Assembly: GCF_026168105.1 (NCBI RefSeq)
Contig: NZ_LBMW01000036.1
Coordinates: 20,681 to 84,680 of the forward strand
DNA: 64,000 nt
Reading direction: 5' to 3'
Source of the DNA: Streptomyces hygroscopicus
Lineage (GTDB): Bacteria; Actinomycetota; Actinomycetes; Streptomycetales; Streptomycetaceae
Positions within the stretch are counted from its first letter, which is position 1. Every line of letters begins with the position of its first letter. Positions 8,411-16,244 of this stretch are shown here, in pieces. The position numbers were made by a program, and so were the translations under genes. The notes beneath the pieces are model-generated. The model saw nothing but the letters and a program-made list of their open reading frames with translations, was not told the DNA's origin and ran no database searches.

Positions 8411-9607
8411 GTGAGCTCGTCGTGCCCGGTCAGCTACCCCTTCCCCTGGGCCGAGACGCCCGACATCCCGCACGACTGGCGGACCATGCGGGAACAGTCC
8501 CTGCTGCACGTCACGCTGCCCAGCGGCGACCCGGCCGTCCTGGTCACCCGGTACCGGGACGTCCGCAAGCTCTTCGCGGACGAGCGGCTGAGCCGCAATA
8601 CCGCCCGCTACCCCACCTCGCGGATCTCCGCCAACAACGACCTCTTCGGGGATCCGGAGATCGACAACGACCCGCCGCGCTACCTGGAGGAGCGCAGCGT
8701 GGTGATGCGGGCCTTCAGCGCGCGCCGGATCGAGGCGCTGCGCCCGATCGTCCAGCAGATCGCCGAGGAGTTGATGGACGCCATGGAGGCCGGACCGCGT
8801 CCGGCCGAACTGATGGAGGCGTTCGCGTTCCCGCTGCCGATCCTGGTGATCTGCCACATGCTGGGTGTGCCGCCGCGGGACCGCCAGAAGTTCCGCCGGC
8901 TCATCGACGGCTTCCTGTCGGTCTCGGCGCTGTCGGACGAGGAGGTCGAGGAGTGCCGTACCGGTCTGTGGACCTACCTCGGTGAGCTGATCGAGCACAA
9001 GCACGCCGACCTGGGCGACGACCTGATCAGCGAGTTGATCAGGGTGAGCGCCGAGGACCCGGAGAAGCTGACCCCGTACCAGCTGCAGCACTGGGTGAAG
9101 ACCCTGCTCATCGCCGGGTACGTCACCACCGCCTCGCAGATCGGCACGAGCATCGCCGTCCTGCTGCACCGCACCTCCGTCGCCGACGAGCTGAAGAAGG
9201 ACCTCGGTCTCGTCCCTTCCGCGGTCGAGGAGCTGCTGCGCTTCCAGATCATGGGCACCTCGCTGGGCTCGCTGCGCTATGCCCTGGAGGACATCGAGCT
9301 ACTGGACGGCACGGTCATCCCCAAGGGCTCGACCGTGATGCTGTCGGTGGAGTCCAACATGGACGACACGGTGTTCGAGAACCCCTGCACCCTCGACATC
9401 CGCCGCCAGGACAACCACCACATGACGTTCGGCGCCGGCATCCACTTCTGCGCCGGGGCCGCGCTGGCCCGGATGGAGCTCCAGGTCGCCACCGAGGGGT
9501 TGCTCAAGCGCTTCCCGGGGCTGCGGCTCGCGGTGCCGGGGGAGGAGCTGGCCCGCCCCCAGGGCGGCTTCCTGGCCGGGTACGCCCGGATTCCGGTGGC
9601 CTGGTGA
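8411..9607 (+). CDS. Cytochrome P450 with altered I-helix
   Basis: A 398-aa bacterial class I P450. It has the heme loop FGAGIHFCAG (proximal Cys about residue 347) and the K-helix ExxR in AVEELLRF. The I-helix reads LLIAGYVTTASQI, so the oxygen-activation motif AGx(D/E)T has Val at the normally acidic position while the Thr is kept. The post-K-helix segment is SNMDDTVF instead of the usual ANRDP. These changes are seen in some P450s with non-standard chemistry, but the sequence alone does not prove that here. The GTG start follows GATGAGGTGCCAAG. A [3Fe-4S] ferredoxin begins 7 bp downstream and is its likely electron donor. Confidence 0.93.
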   Translation: MSSSCPVSYPFPWAETPDIPHDWRTMREQSLLHVTLPSGDPAVLVTRYRDVRKLFADERLSRNTARYPTSRISANNDLFGDPEIDNDPPRYLEERSVVMRAFSARRIEALRPIVQQIAEELMDAMEAGPRPAELMEAFAFPLPILVICHMLGVPPRDRQKFRRLIDGFLSVSALSDEEVEECRTGLWTYLGELIEHKHADLGDDLISELIRVSAEDPEKLTPYQLQHWVKTLLIAGYVTTASQIGTSIAVLLHRTSVADELKKDLGLVPSAVEELLRFQIMGTSLGSLRYALEDIELLDGTVIPKGSTVMLSVESNMDDTVFENPCTLDIRRQDNHHMTFGAGIHFCAGAALARMELQVATEGLLKRFPGLRLAVPGEELARPQGGFLAGYARIPVAW

Positions 9608-9614
9608 GTCGGCG

Positions 9615-9836
9615 ATGAGCCCGACCGTGCGGGTGACCGCGGACAACGAGACCTGTGTGACCAGCAGTTTGTGCGTCTACCGGGTGCCGGAGGTCTTCGA
9701 CCAGGACGAGGAAGGGCGGGTGGTCGTCCTGGACTCCCGTCCCTCCGCCGACCTGCTCACCGAGCTGCACCGCGCCCGGCGCAGCTGCCCGACCCGGTCC
9801 ATCCATGTGGAGGTCGAGGAGGCCCCCGAAACGTAG
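9615..9836 (+). CDS. [3Fe-4S] ferredoxin, P450 partner
   Basis: A 73-aa acidic ferredoxin. Cys14, Cys20 and Cys58 (the last in RRSCPTRSI) form the Cx5C..CP pattern of actinobacterial 3Fe-4S ferredoxins; the residue that would be the fourth cluster Cys is not cysteine. The VPEVFDQDEEGRVVV segment is typical of the family. Its immediate position after the P450 stop shows co-transcription and a role as that enzyme's electron carrier. No ferredoxin reductase is encoded nearby, so a housekeeping reductase would be needed. Confidence 0.92.
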   Translation: MSPTVRVTADNETCVTSSLCVYRVPEVFDQDEEGRVVVLDSRPSADLLTELHRARRSCPTRSIHVEVEEAPET

Positions 9837-9950
9837 TTCGCCGACGAGCCGGTGAGGGCCGGTCGGGCGGGGAGGCGGACGAAGGAGCGCGGCAACGAGG
9901 AGGCATGGCGCCGGGAGGCGCGTGCGCCCCAGGAGCGGGGCGCGGCCGGG

Positions 9951-10511
9951 TCAGCCGGTCGCGCCCCGCCGTCGTCTGCCTCCGCGTGTCCCGGCGTCGG
10001 GGGTGTCGGCGGGCCGGGCGAGGGCGGCGGCGTGTTCTTCCTGCTGGCGGGTGGCGAACCGCAGGAAGTCGGTCATCCTGGCCAGGGTGGTGCTGTCGAA
10101 GCCCCGCAGGTACTCCGCGCCCTCTTCGGCGATCGGGCTGAAGATCTCCTCCGTCAGCGTGCGGCCCTTCTCGGTGGGTTGCACGATGACGCGGCGCCGG
10201 TCCCCGGCATCCCGGACCCGGGTCGCGTAGCCGGCGCGCTCCAGCCGGTCGATGGCGGTGGTGACGCCTCCGGTGGTGAGTCCCGCGGCGGCGGCCAGCT
10301 CGCCCGGGCTCATCGGGGCCGGGCCGAAGAGCAGCTCCAGGCAGCGCAGGTCGGTGCGGTTGAGCCCGAGGCGGTCGGCGACGCGCTGGTCCAGGGTGTC
10401 GGCGGCGCGCTGGAACTCCTGCATCACATGGCCGAACTCCTCGATCAGAAGCTCGTGGTCCTCGCTGGTCCGCCGTGCTGCGGTGCTGGTCCGCCGTGCT
10501 GCCGTGCCCAC
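9951..10511 (-). CDS. MarR-family transcriptional regulator
   Basis: A 186-aa winged-helix regulator. The central DNA-binding region has LNRTDLRCLELL, then MSPGELAAAAGLTTGGVTTAIDRLERAGYATRV and the wing RDAGDRRRVIVQPTEKG, all classic MarR. The C terminus is a basic Ala/Arg tail. The start is GTG at 10511 with GAGAGGG about 10 nt upstream. The N-terminal seven residues are duplicated (TAARRTS twice), matching a 21-bp DNA duplication. It faces the gene at 10626 across a region with a perfect palindrome, so it most likely represses that gene and itself and is released by a small ligand (inference). Confidence 0.92.
   Translation of the reverse strand: MGTAARRTSTAARRTSEDHELLIEEFGHVMQEFQRAADTLDQRVADRLGLNRTDLRCLELLFGPAPMSPGELAAAAGLTTGGVTTAIDRLERAGYATRVRDAGDRRRVIVQPTEKGRTLTEEIFSPIAEEGAEYLRGFDSTTLARMTDFLRFATRQQEEHAAALARPADTPDAGTRGGRRRRGATG
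10465..10506. repeat. 21-bp tandem duplication in marR-like gene
   Basis: Copies at 10465-10485 and 10486-10506 match at 20 of 21 positions (CTGGTCCGCCGTGCTGC then G/C GTG). The duplication stays in frame and doubles a seven-residue basic peptide at the regulator's N terminus. Confidence 0.85.
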
Positions 10512-10535
10512 TGGGAAGCCCTCTCGCTAGGTCTC

Positions 10536-10563
10536 TTGACATTCTAGCGAACCGGTCTAGAGT
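10536..10563 (+). promoter_or_regulatory. Sigma-70-like promoter for the 10626 gene
   Basis: TTGACA at 10536-10541 and TAGAGT at 10558-10563 are separated by 16 bp, close to the vegetative actinobacterial consensus. The start codon lies about 60 bp downstream of the -10 box. The palindromic operator sits just after it, a layout suited to repression. Confidence 0.55.
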
Positions 10564-10574
10564 CTCTTGTAGAG

Positions 10575-10601
10575 CTAGTAACTAGAAAATCTAGTTACTA
10601 G
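10575..10601. promoter_or_regulatory. Perfect 12-bp inverted repeat, probable MarR operator
   Basis: CTAGTAACTAGA (10575-10586), AAA, TCTAGTTACTAG (10590-10601): the two arms are exact reverse complements. It is markedly AT-rich against the surroundings and lies between the divergent MarR gene and the 10626 gene, just downstream of a promoter. Size and symmetry fit a MarR dimer site. Confidence 0.75.
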
Positions 10602-10625
10602 GACATCTTCTCAAAGGAGGACGTC

Positions 10626-11213
10626 ATGTCCGATCTGGTCAAGGGCACCACCGCCCGCCTGGTCTTCCCGCGTGGCATCCAGTACCTCACCCTCGACGTC
10701 GCGCCCTCGTCGGCCGGGGGGCTCTACACCGCCCGGTTCCAGGGGCCGGAGCCCCGCGTGGCCACCGACGACACCACCGTCTCGGTCGTCCCCCGGGGGG
10801 CGCGTCACCCGTTCGACCTGGTGGCCCGCAGGGCGCACTTCACGCTGAGCCCCGACGTCGAGTGGCACATCGTGTTCCAGGGCCCGGCGGTGCATGTGGA
10901 GGCCGATCTGACGGGTCTTCGGCTGCGCTCGCTGCAGACCGCCGCGGGCATGGCCGACGCGCACTTCCTGCTCCCCGAGACTGACCGGACGGTGCCCATC
11001 CGGCTCGGTGACGGAGCACGCAAGATCACCTTCCGGCGTCCGCCGGGCGTCGGGGTCTCGCTGCTCGGCGCACACGGAGTCACCGGCCTCTCGCTCGACG
11101 GCCGGTGGATGGGCTCCCAGCCCGCCATCGACTGGCGCAGCATCGAGGAGACGGCCCGAGGCCGGTACGAGATCACGCTCGACTCCGGTGCAAACCGCCT
11201 GACGATCGCGTGA
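10626..11213 (+). CDS. Unrecognised protein under MarR control
   Basis: A 195-aa protein that I cannot assign to a family. It starts MSDLVKGTTARLVFPRGIQYL, is rich in predicted beta strands (repeated short hydrophobic/glycine turns, for example VHVEADLTGLRLRSL and ITLDSGANRL), and has no signal peptide, membrane segment or obvious catalytic motif. The start has an excellent AAAGGAGG site. It is the only plus-strand gene after the MarR operator and ends overlapping the convergent exporter gene by 41 bp. A role in resistance or ligand binding is possible but not shown. Confidence 0.8.
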   Translation: MSDLVKGTTARLVFPRGIQYLTLDVAPSSAGGLYTARFQGPEPRVATDDTTVSVVPRGARHPFDLVARRAHFTLSPDVEWHIVFQGPAVHVEADLTGLRLRSLQTAAGMADAHFLLPETDRTVPIRLGDGARKITFRRPPGVGVSLLGAHGVTGLSLDGRWMGSQPAIDWRSIEETARGRYEITLDSGANRLTIA

Positions 11214-12891
11214 ACGCCCGCCGCTCGCGCAGCTCCGGCCGCCCTCTCGGACGGCGGTGCCGGCCGGGGCTCCGGCTGCCGCCGCTGCGCGGCAGCAGCG
11301 GGGTGAGCGCCAGCACCACCACAAGGGCCCCGGCCGGGTACCGCAGGCTGTCCGACGCCGCGTCTGCGAACGACCGCTGCCAGGCGGCCTGCACCCGGGC
11401 GGCCACCGCCGGGCTGTCGGCCGGTGCGGTACGGCAGCTCTCCGGCACCTGGTACGGATCGGTCGCCCTGGTGCGCTCTGCCACACATCGCACCAGGGCC
11501 GCCGAGGCGCTGTCCCGGGCCGCCCCCGCAGAGCCCTGCGCGGCCGGCCCGGCCCGCAGCGCCGGCAGTTGGGCGCGGGCGTGCGCGGCGCCGCCTGCCG
11601 CGACCTGGCCGAAGAAGAGCAGACCGACCAGGCCCACACCGGCCGCCGAGGCGAAGTACACGGCCGCGTTGGCGATCCCGGCACCGCTCCCCGCGTCCCG
11701 CTGGGGCACCCCGGCCAGCACCAGGTTGATAAGGATGGGGACGATGAGGCCGAGCCCGCAGCCGATCAGCGTCAGACAGCCGCACAGTGGCCAGAAGCCG
11801 AGCGGCTGCGCCCGGAGCACACTGCCCAGCAGCAGCGTCCCGGACGCGGCCACCACGCACCCGGTGGCCAGCAGTGCCCGCCCGATCCGCGGTGCCAGCG
11901 AGACCGCCGGCACTCCCAGCAGGCACAGGCCCAGGGTCCAGCCCACCGTGGCCGCGCCGGTGCGCAGCGCCGACCAGCCGAGCCCGGCCTGGGTGAGCCA
12001 GACGACCGGCATCTGCTGGGCGACCAGCGCCGAGTACACCAGGAGCAGTTGCACCATGCCCGCAGAGAACGAGCGGCTGCGAAACAGCCCCACCGGGACC
12101 AGCGCCCGCTCCGGCCCCCGGCGCGACTGATGCCATACGACCAGAACGCCCACCGGAAGCGCGCAGGTCAGCGCCGCCGTCATCCAGGCGGGCCAGCCCG
12201 CGGTCCGGCCCTGCTGCAACGGGTAGACCAACAGCCCGGAGAGCAGAGCCACCAGCAGGACCCCGACGGTGTCCAGCCGCTGCGGCCGATCCGACCGGGA
12301 CTCGGGCAGCAGCAGCGCGGTGCCGATCAGCACCAGCACACCCACCGGCACGTTGACCAGGAAGATTGCCCGCCAGCCAAGACCGAGCGCATCGTCGGTG
12401 GCCAGCAGCCCGCCGAGCACCGGACCGGACAGCTGCGCCAGGTTCATCACACTGCCGTACACCGCGAAGGCCACCGCCCGCCGCTCGGGCGGGAAGAGCA
12501 CCTGCAACACCGCGAGCACCTGAGGGATCATCAGGGCGCCGAAGCCGCCCTGCAGGAACCGGGCACCGATCAGCACGCCCGCGGTGGGCGCCAGAGCGCA
12601 TACCGCGGACGCGGCGGTGAATCCGGACACCCCGACGAGGAACACCCGTCTGCGGCCGTGCAGGTCACCCAGCCTGCCGCCGGCGATCAGCAGTACCGCG
12701 AAGGCCAGCGCATAGGCGGCCAGGAACCACTGGGCCTCGGAGTAGCTCGCGTGCAGGTCCCGCTGAATGGCGGGCGCCGCCACCGCGGTGATGCCCAGGT
12801 CCAGCGTGTCCATGAAGGCCGCGAACAGCACGACGAGGAGTGCGCCCCAGGCCCGCCGGGACGGCGGGGCCGATGCCGGAACGGTGCTCAT
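11173..12891 (-). CDS. DHA2-type MFS drug exporter
   Basis: A 572-aa membrane transporter with about 14 hydrophobic helices. It has the EmrB/QacA signature near the N terminus (LFAAFMDTLDLGITAVAAPAIQRDL), the conserved GGRLGDLHGRRRVF loop and a motif-C region (LSGPVLGGLL). A roughly 110-residue loop precedes the last helix, followed by a basic tail. Proton-driven export of a cluster product is the family role. The start at 12891 was chosen because the stop of the upstream TenA-like fragment overlaps it (ATGA) and GAAAGGG precedes it; the frame continues upstream only as noise. Confidence 0.9.
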   Translation of the reverse strand: MSTVPASAPPSRRAWGALLVVLFAAFMDTLDLGITAVAAPAIQRDLHASYSEAQWFLAAYALAFAVLLIAGGRLGDLHGRRRVFLVGVSGFTAASAVCALAPTAGVLIGARFLQGGFGALMIPQVLAVLQVLFPPERRAVAFAVYGSVMNLAQLSGPVLGGLLATDDALGLGWRAIFLVNVPVGVLVLIGTALLLPESRSDRPQRLDTVGVLLVALLSGLLVYPLQQGRTAGWPAWMTAALTCALPVGVLVVWHQSRRGPERALVPVGLFRSRSFSAGMVQLLLVYSALVAQQMPVVWLTQAGLGWSALRTGAATVGWTLGLCLLGVPAVSLAPRIGRALLATGCVVAASGTLLLGSVLRAQPLGFWPLCGCLTLIGCGLGLIVPILINLVLAGVPQRDAGSGAGIANAAVYFASAAGVGLVGLLFFGQVAAGGAAHARAQLPALRAGPAAQGSAGAARDSASAALVRCVAERTRATDPYQVPESCRTAPADSPAVAARVQAAWQRSFADAASDSLRYPAGALVVVLALTPLLPRSGGSRSPGRHRRPRGRPELRERRAFTRSSGGLHRSRA

Positions 12892-13280
12892 GCAGGCCCT
12901 TTCCGCAGCAGCGTGGCGGGGGCGATCGGCGGCTCGGTGGCGTCCTGGTCCAGCGGGACGCTCAGCCGCGACGCGGCGCGGGCGAAACCCTCGGCGCGCA
13001 CCGCGCAGTACCGAAGGGACGTCGTCGTCCGGCTGAACATCGGCGCGTGCCGGTGGTCCGGTGCCAGAGCTGCGCACCGCGCGTGCGCACGGCCGTAGTT
13101 GGGCAGCAGATGGTGCAAGTCCTGCAGGGTGCAGTGCGCGAGGGCCCGACCCGGCGGCGAGCCGTCGGCGAGCCCGCGGTAGTACGGATCGTCCAGCAGC
13201 CGCCCCGTGCCGAGGGCCATGGTGTCGGCCAGTTTCTCCCGCAGCCCCGCGCCGGAGGCAGTGGTCTTCGGGTTCACCAT
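12888..13280 (-). CDS. TenA/heme-oxygenase-like protein, short
   Basis: A 130-aa protein starting MVNPKTTASGAGLREKLADTMALG. The stretch LLDDPYYRGLADGSPPGRALAHCTLQDLHHLLPNYGRAHARCAAL resembles the N-terminal half of TenA/PqqC-like all-helical proteins. Those are normally about 220 residues, and the second half here is replaced by an unrelated, Arg/Ala-rich end. It may be a decayed gene retained for translational coupling, because its stop overlaps the exporter start. The start codon has only a weak ribosome-binding site. Function is not assigned. Confidence 0.5.
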   Translation of the reverse strand: MVNPKTTASGAGLREKLADTMALGTGRLLDDPYYRGLADGSPPGRALAHCTLQDLHHLLPNYGRAHARCAALAPDHRHAPMFSRTTTSLRYCAVRAEGFARAASRLSVPLDQDATEPPIAPATLLRKGPA

Positions 13281-13461
13281 ACGGCTCAGCCTGCGCCGAC
13301 CGACTTGAGTGCCGATCGGGGCGCGGTGGGCGGACGGGCTCCTGACGGCGGCGGTCCAGTGGTTCTTGAGCGCGGCACATGCCGCCGACGACACGGTGAC
13401 GCAGGTACGGGGCCGTATGGCCGCGAACCAACGACGACTCGGTGAGGGGTTGGGACAAGAC

Positions 13462-14616
13462 ATGCGGGTGCTGTTCACCACCTGGGCCTGGCCGTCGCAC
13501 CTGTACCCGCTGGTGCCGCCGGCGTGGGCGCTGCGGGCGGCCGGGCACGGGGTGCTTGTGGCGAGCCAGCCGGGACTGCTGTCGGAGATCGTCCGTACCG
13601 GCTTGCCTGCCGCCTCGGTCGGACACGATGTGGACGCCGTGGAGATGGTGCGGGGCTATCTGCTGCCTTCGGAGACCGTCCAGGGCGGCGCGGCGCCGCG
13701 GACCGGCAAGGGACCGCGGGCCATGCAGATGTTCCTGGCCCATGCCGAGTCCATGGCCGACGACCTGGTGGCGCTGGCCCGTCAATGGCGGCCGGACCTG
13801 GTGGTGTCGGAGCCCACCGCGTTCGCGGGCCCCGTCGCCGCGGCGGCCGTCGGCGTACCCTCGGCCCGCCTGCTCTACGGCACCGACCTGATGCTGCGGG
13901 CCCGGCCGCTGCTGCCGGAACTGCTGGCGCCGCTGGCCGCCCGGTACGGCGTCACCGAGCTGGACCCCTTCGGGGTGGCCACCATCGACCCGCTGCCGGT
14001 GAGCCTGCAGGTGCCGGCCGACTACCGCCGCCTGCCGGTGCGTTACGTCCCCTACAACGGGCCGGGCCCCCGGCCGGCTCCGCTGCCGGACCACGACCGC
14101 CCCCGGGTGTGCGTCACCTGGGGCCACACGATGGCCAAACTCGATCCGGCGCGGTTCCTGGCCGGCCAGGTGCTGGCGGCGCTGCACGGCACCGGCGTGG
14201 AGCTGGTCGCCGCTGTGTCGGCGGACCAGCGGCCGCTGCTCGGCGCGCTCCCGCCGGACGTCCGGGTTGTCGTCGACACCCCGCTGGACCATGTGCTGCC
14301 GCACTGCGACCTGGTGGTCGCGCATGGCGGCGCGGGCACCGTGCTCACCTCACTGCACCACGGCCTGCCGCTGCTGATGCTCCCGCAGCTGCCCGACCAC
14401 GCCGGCCACGCCGCCCGGGTGGTGGCGGCGGGTGCCGGTGAGGTGCTGGCCCGTGACGACGCCACGCCCGAGGCAATCCGGGACGAGGTCGACCGGCTGC
14501 TCAAGGACGGCCCCGAGCGGGCGGCAGCGCGCAGGCTGCAGCAGGAGATGCACCGGCAGCCGACCCCGGCCGCGCTGGCCGCCGGGCTGGAGACCCTGGT
14601 CCGCCAGCTGTCCTAG
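13462..14616 (+). CDS. UGT-type natural-product glycosyltransferase
   Basis: A 384-aa GT1/MGT-family enzyme. The N-terminal acceptor domain opens with MRVLFTTWAWPSHLYPLVP. The C-terminal donor domain has CDLVVAHGGAGTVLTSLHHGLPLLMLPQLPDHAGHA, the nucleotide-sugar signature of antibiotic glycosyltransferases. It would transfer an NDP-activated sugar to the aglycone. No NDP-sugar biosynthesis genes were found in the window, so the sugar must come from elsewhere in the cluster or from primary metabolism. It is followed 28 bp later by an SDR gene on the same strand and diverges from the TenA-like gene. Confidence 0.92.
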   Translation: MRVLFTTWAWPSHLYPLVPPAWALRAAGHGVLVASQPGLLSEIVRTGLPAASVGHDVDAVEMVRGYLLPSETVQGGAAPRTGKGPRAMQMFLAHAESMADDLVALARQWRPDLVVSEPTAFAGPVAAAAVGVPSARLLYGTDLMLRARPLLPELLAPLAARYGVTELDPFGVATIDPLPVSLQVPADYRRLPVRYVPYNGPGPRPAPLPDHDRPRVCVTWGHTMAKLDPARFLAGQVLAALHGTGVELVAAVSADQRPLLGALPPDVRVVVDTPLDHVLPHCDLVVAHGGAGTVLTSLHHGLPLLMLPQLPDHAGHAARVVAAGAGEVLARDDATPEAIRDEVDRLLKDGPERAAARRLQQEMHRQPTPAALAAGLETLVRQLS

Positions 14617-14644
14617 GGCACACCCCGCCACCGAACGAGGAGCC

Positions 14645-15412
14645 ATGATGGATCTGCAGCTGAAGGGGAAGAAGGCCGTCGTCACGGGCGCCAGCCGGGG
14701 CATCGGGCTGGCCATCGCGCAGGCGCTCGCCGCCGAGGGCGCCGAGGTGTACGGCGGGGCGCGCACCGTCAGCGACGAGCTGCGCGACACCACCCCGTAC
14801 ACGCTGGAGGTGGACCTGGCGACCCCGCAGGGGCCCGGCCAGCTGGTGGGAAGGGCCGTCGAGGAGTTCGGCGGACTGGACATCCTGGTGAACAACGTCG
14901 GCGGGCGGACCACGGCGGCGGCCGGTTTCCTCGAGGTGTACGACGACGCCTGGGCCAGCACCTTCGAGCTGAACTTCCTCAGCGCCGTCCGGGCGATCCG
15001 GGCCGCGCTGCCGAGCCTGCTCGAGAGCAAGGGCTCGGTGGTCACCATCGGCTCGGTCAACAGCCGGCTGGCCCAGCCCCGGCTGGTGGAGTACTCGGCG
15101 GCGAAGGCTGCCCTGGCCAATCTGAGCAAGTCGCTCTCGGAGGAGTTCGGGCCGCGCGGCGTACGGTTCAGCACCGTGTCGCCCGGACCGGTGCTCACCG
15201 GCACCTGGACCAACCCCGAGCTGGCGGCGCGACGGGGGATGTCGGTTGAGCAACTGGTGGCGGCGGTACCGGCGTTCACCGGCCTGTCCACCGGAAAGAT
15301 CATCGACCCGGGTGAGGTGGCGGCGGTTGTTCTGCTGCTGGCGTCCGGGCGGCTGCCCAGCGCCACCGGCAGCGACTGGGTGATCGACGCCGGCATGCTC
15401 AAGTCGCTGTGA
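14645..15412 (+). CDS. Short-chain dehydrogenase/reductase
   Basis: A 255-aa classical SDR. It has the cofactor motif VVTGASRGIGLAIA (TGxxxGIG), the VNNVGG structural motif, and a Ser..YxxxK active site in TIGSVNSRLAQPRLVEYSAAKAALANL, followed by VSPGPV. The NAD(P)H-dependent keto/hydroxyl reaction cannot be specified. GAGGAG lies ahead of two adjacent ATG codons (14645 and 14648). It sits directly after the glycosyltransferase and is probably co-transcribed with it. Confidence 0.92.
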   Translation: MMDLQLKGKKAVVTGASRGIGLAIAQALAAEGAEVYGGARTVSDELRDTTPYTLEVDLATPQGPGQLVGRAVEEFGGLDILVNNVGGRTTAAAGFLEVYDDAWASTFELNFLSAVRAIRAALPSLLESKGSVVTIGSVNSRLAQPRLVEYSAAKAALANLSKSLSEEFGPRGVRFSTVSPGPVLTGTWTNPELAARRGMSVEQLVAAVPAFTGLSTGKIIDPGEVAAVVLLLASGRLPSATGSDWVIDAGMLKSL

Positions 15413-15562
15413 CCACCGCGCTGCGCTCGGGTCCGGGTCGAGGACAGGTCGACCGCCGTTCAAGGCGCGCTCCATCCGGGCCGGGGACGATGGCGAAGGG
15501 CTCGCCCCGCCGCACGCCGCTCGCCGGCTCGGCGGCGGAGGTTCTCAACAGAGGGAACGGTC

Positions 15563-16100
15563 ATGCAGACACCTGTGGAGCAGAGCACGGCGGCCGACCG
15601 GCCGCGCGGCCTCCCGCACCACCGTGGGGCGGGTTACGGGGCCGGCCCGGCGAACATGATGCTCCCGGCTCTCGGGGAGGCTCCCGTCCCTGGCGGCTTC
15701 GTCCCGCACGAGCGGCGCGAGGGGCCAGTCCGGCACCCGGCCGTCCGCTACGGAACGGGTCGCTCGTGCCGCGGTGCCACCGGGACAGGGGCGGCCGGGA
15801 GCGGCACGCGGCGCGCCGTGCGGTTCCGGCCACTGGCCGCAAGGCGGCTTTGCCGCCCCTGTCGCCCGCCGTCCGGGAACTCGTCGACCGGGAGGCGTGG
15901 GGGGAACCGTCGGTGGAGTCGTACTGCTCCCTGCGCCGGAAGCACGGCCAGGTCCGCCGGATGTTCGTGCACAACCGCAGCAGGACGGGCCACGGCCTGG
16001 CAGCCCTCGGTCCGAGCCTGCCCGCCGTGCGTGGGCCGGTCATTCTCAACTCCCTGCCCGACCGGCAGGTTTGCGCCATTCATGAGGAACAGGTCGGTAC
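15563..16100 (+). other. Possible decayed gene, unassigned
   Basis: The interval 15413-16244 has no intact gene I can support. An ATG at 15563 with GAGGGA upstream opens a frame starting MQTPVEQSTAADRP. After roughly 60 residues its codon quality drops, while another frame (about 15850-16100, including VDREAWGEPSVESYCSL and FVHNRSRTGHG) looks better. That pattern suggests a frameshifted gene. I do not recognise either part. Confidence 0.3.
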
Positions 16101-16244
16101 GGCTCTGGGCCTGGCCCCGGTCTGTGCTAACCTCCCGGATAGGTCGCGTTATATCGCGTCATTGCGTGAAGGGTGGGTGCGGCCTGCACCGCCCACGGCA
16201 CACAGCAACCCGAGCACTGGACGGACCAGGGGGTCACCGCAGTC

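Noticed and set aside
11173..14325. 1050-aa minus-strand open frame extending the exporter upstream
   Set aside because: Only the part from 12891 downward resembles a transporter. The extension is antisense to the glycosyltransferase and out of frame with the TenA-like gene.
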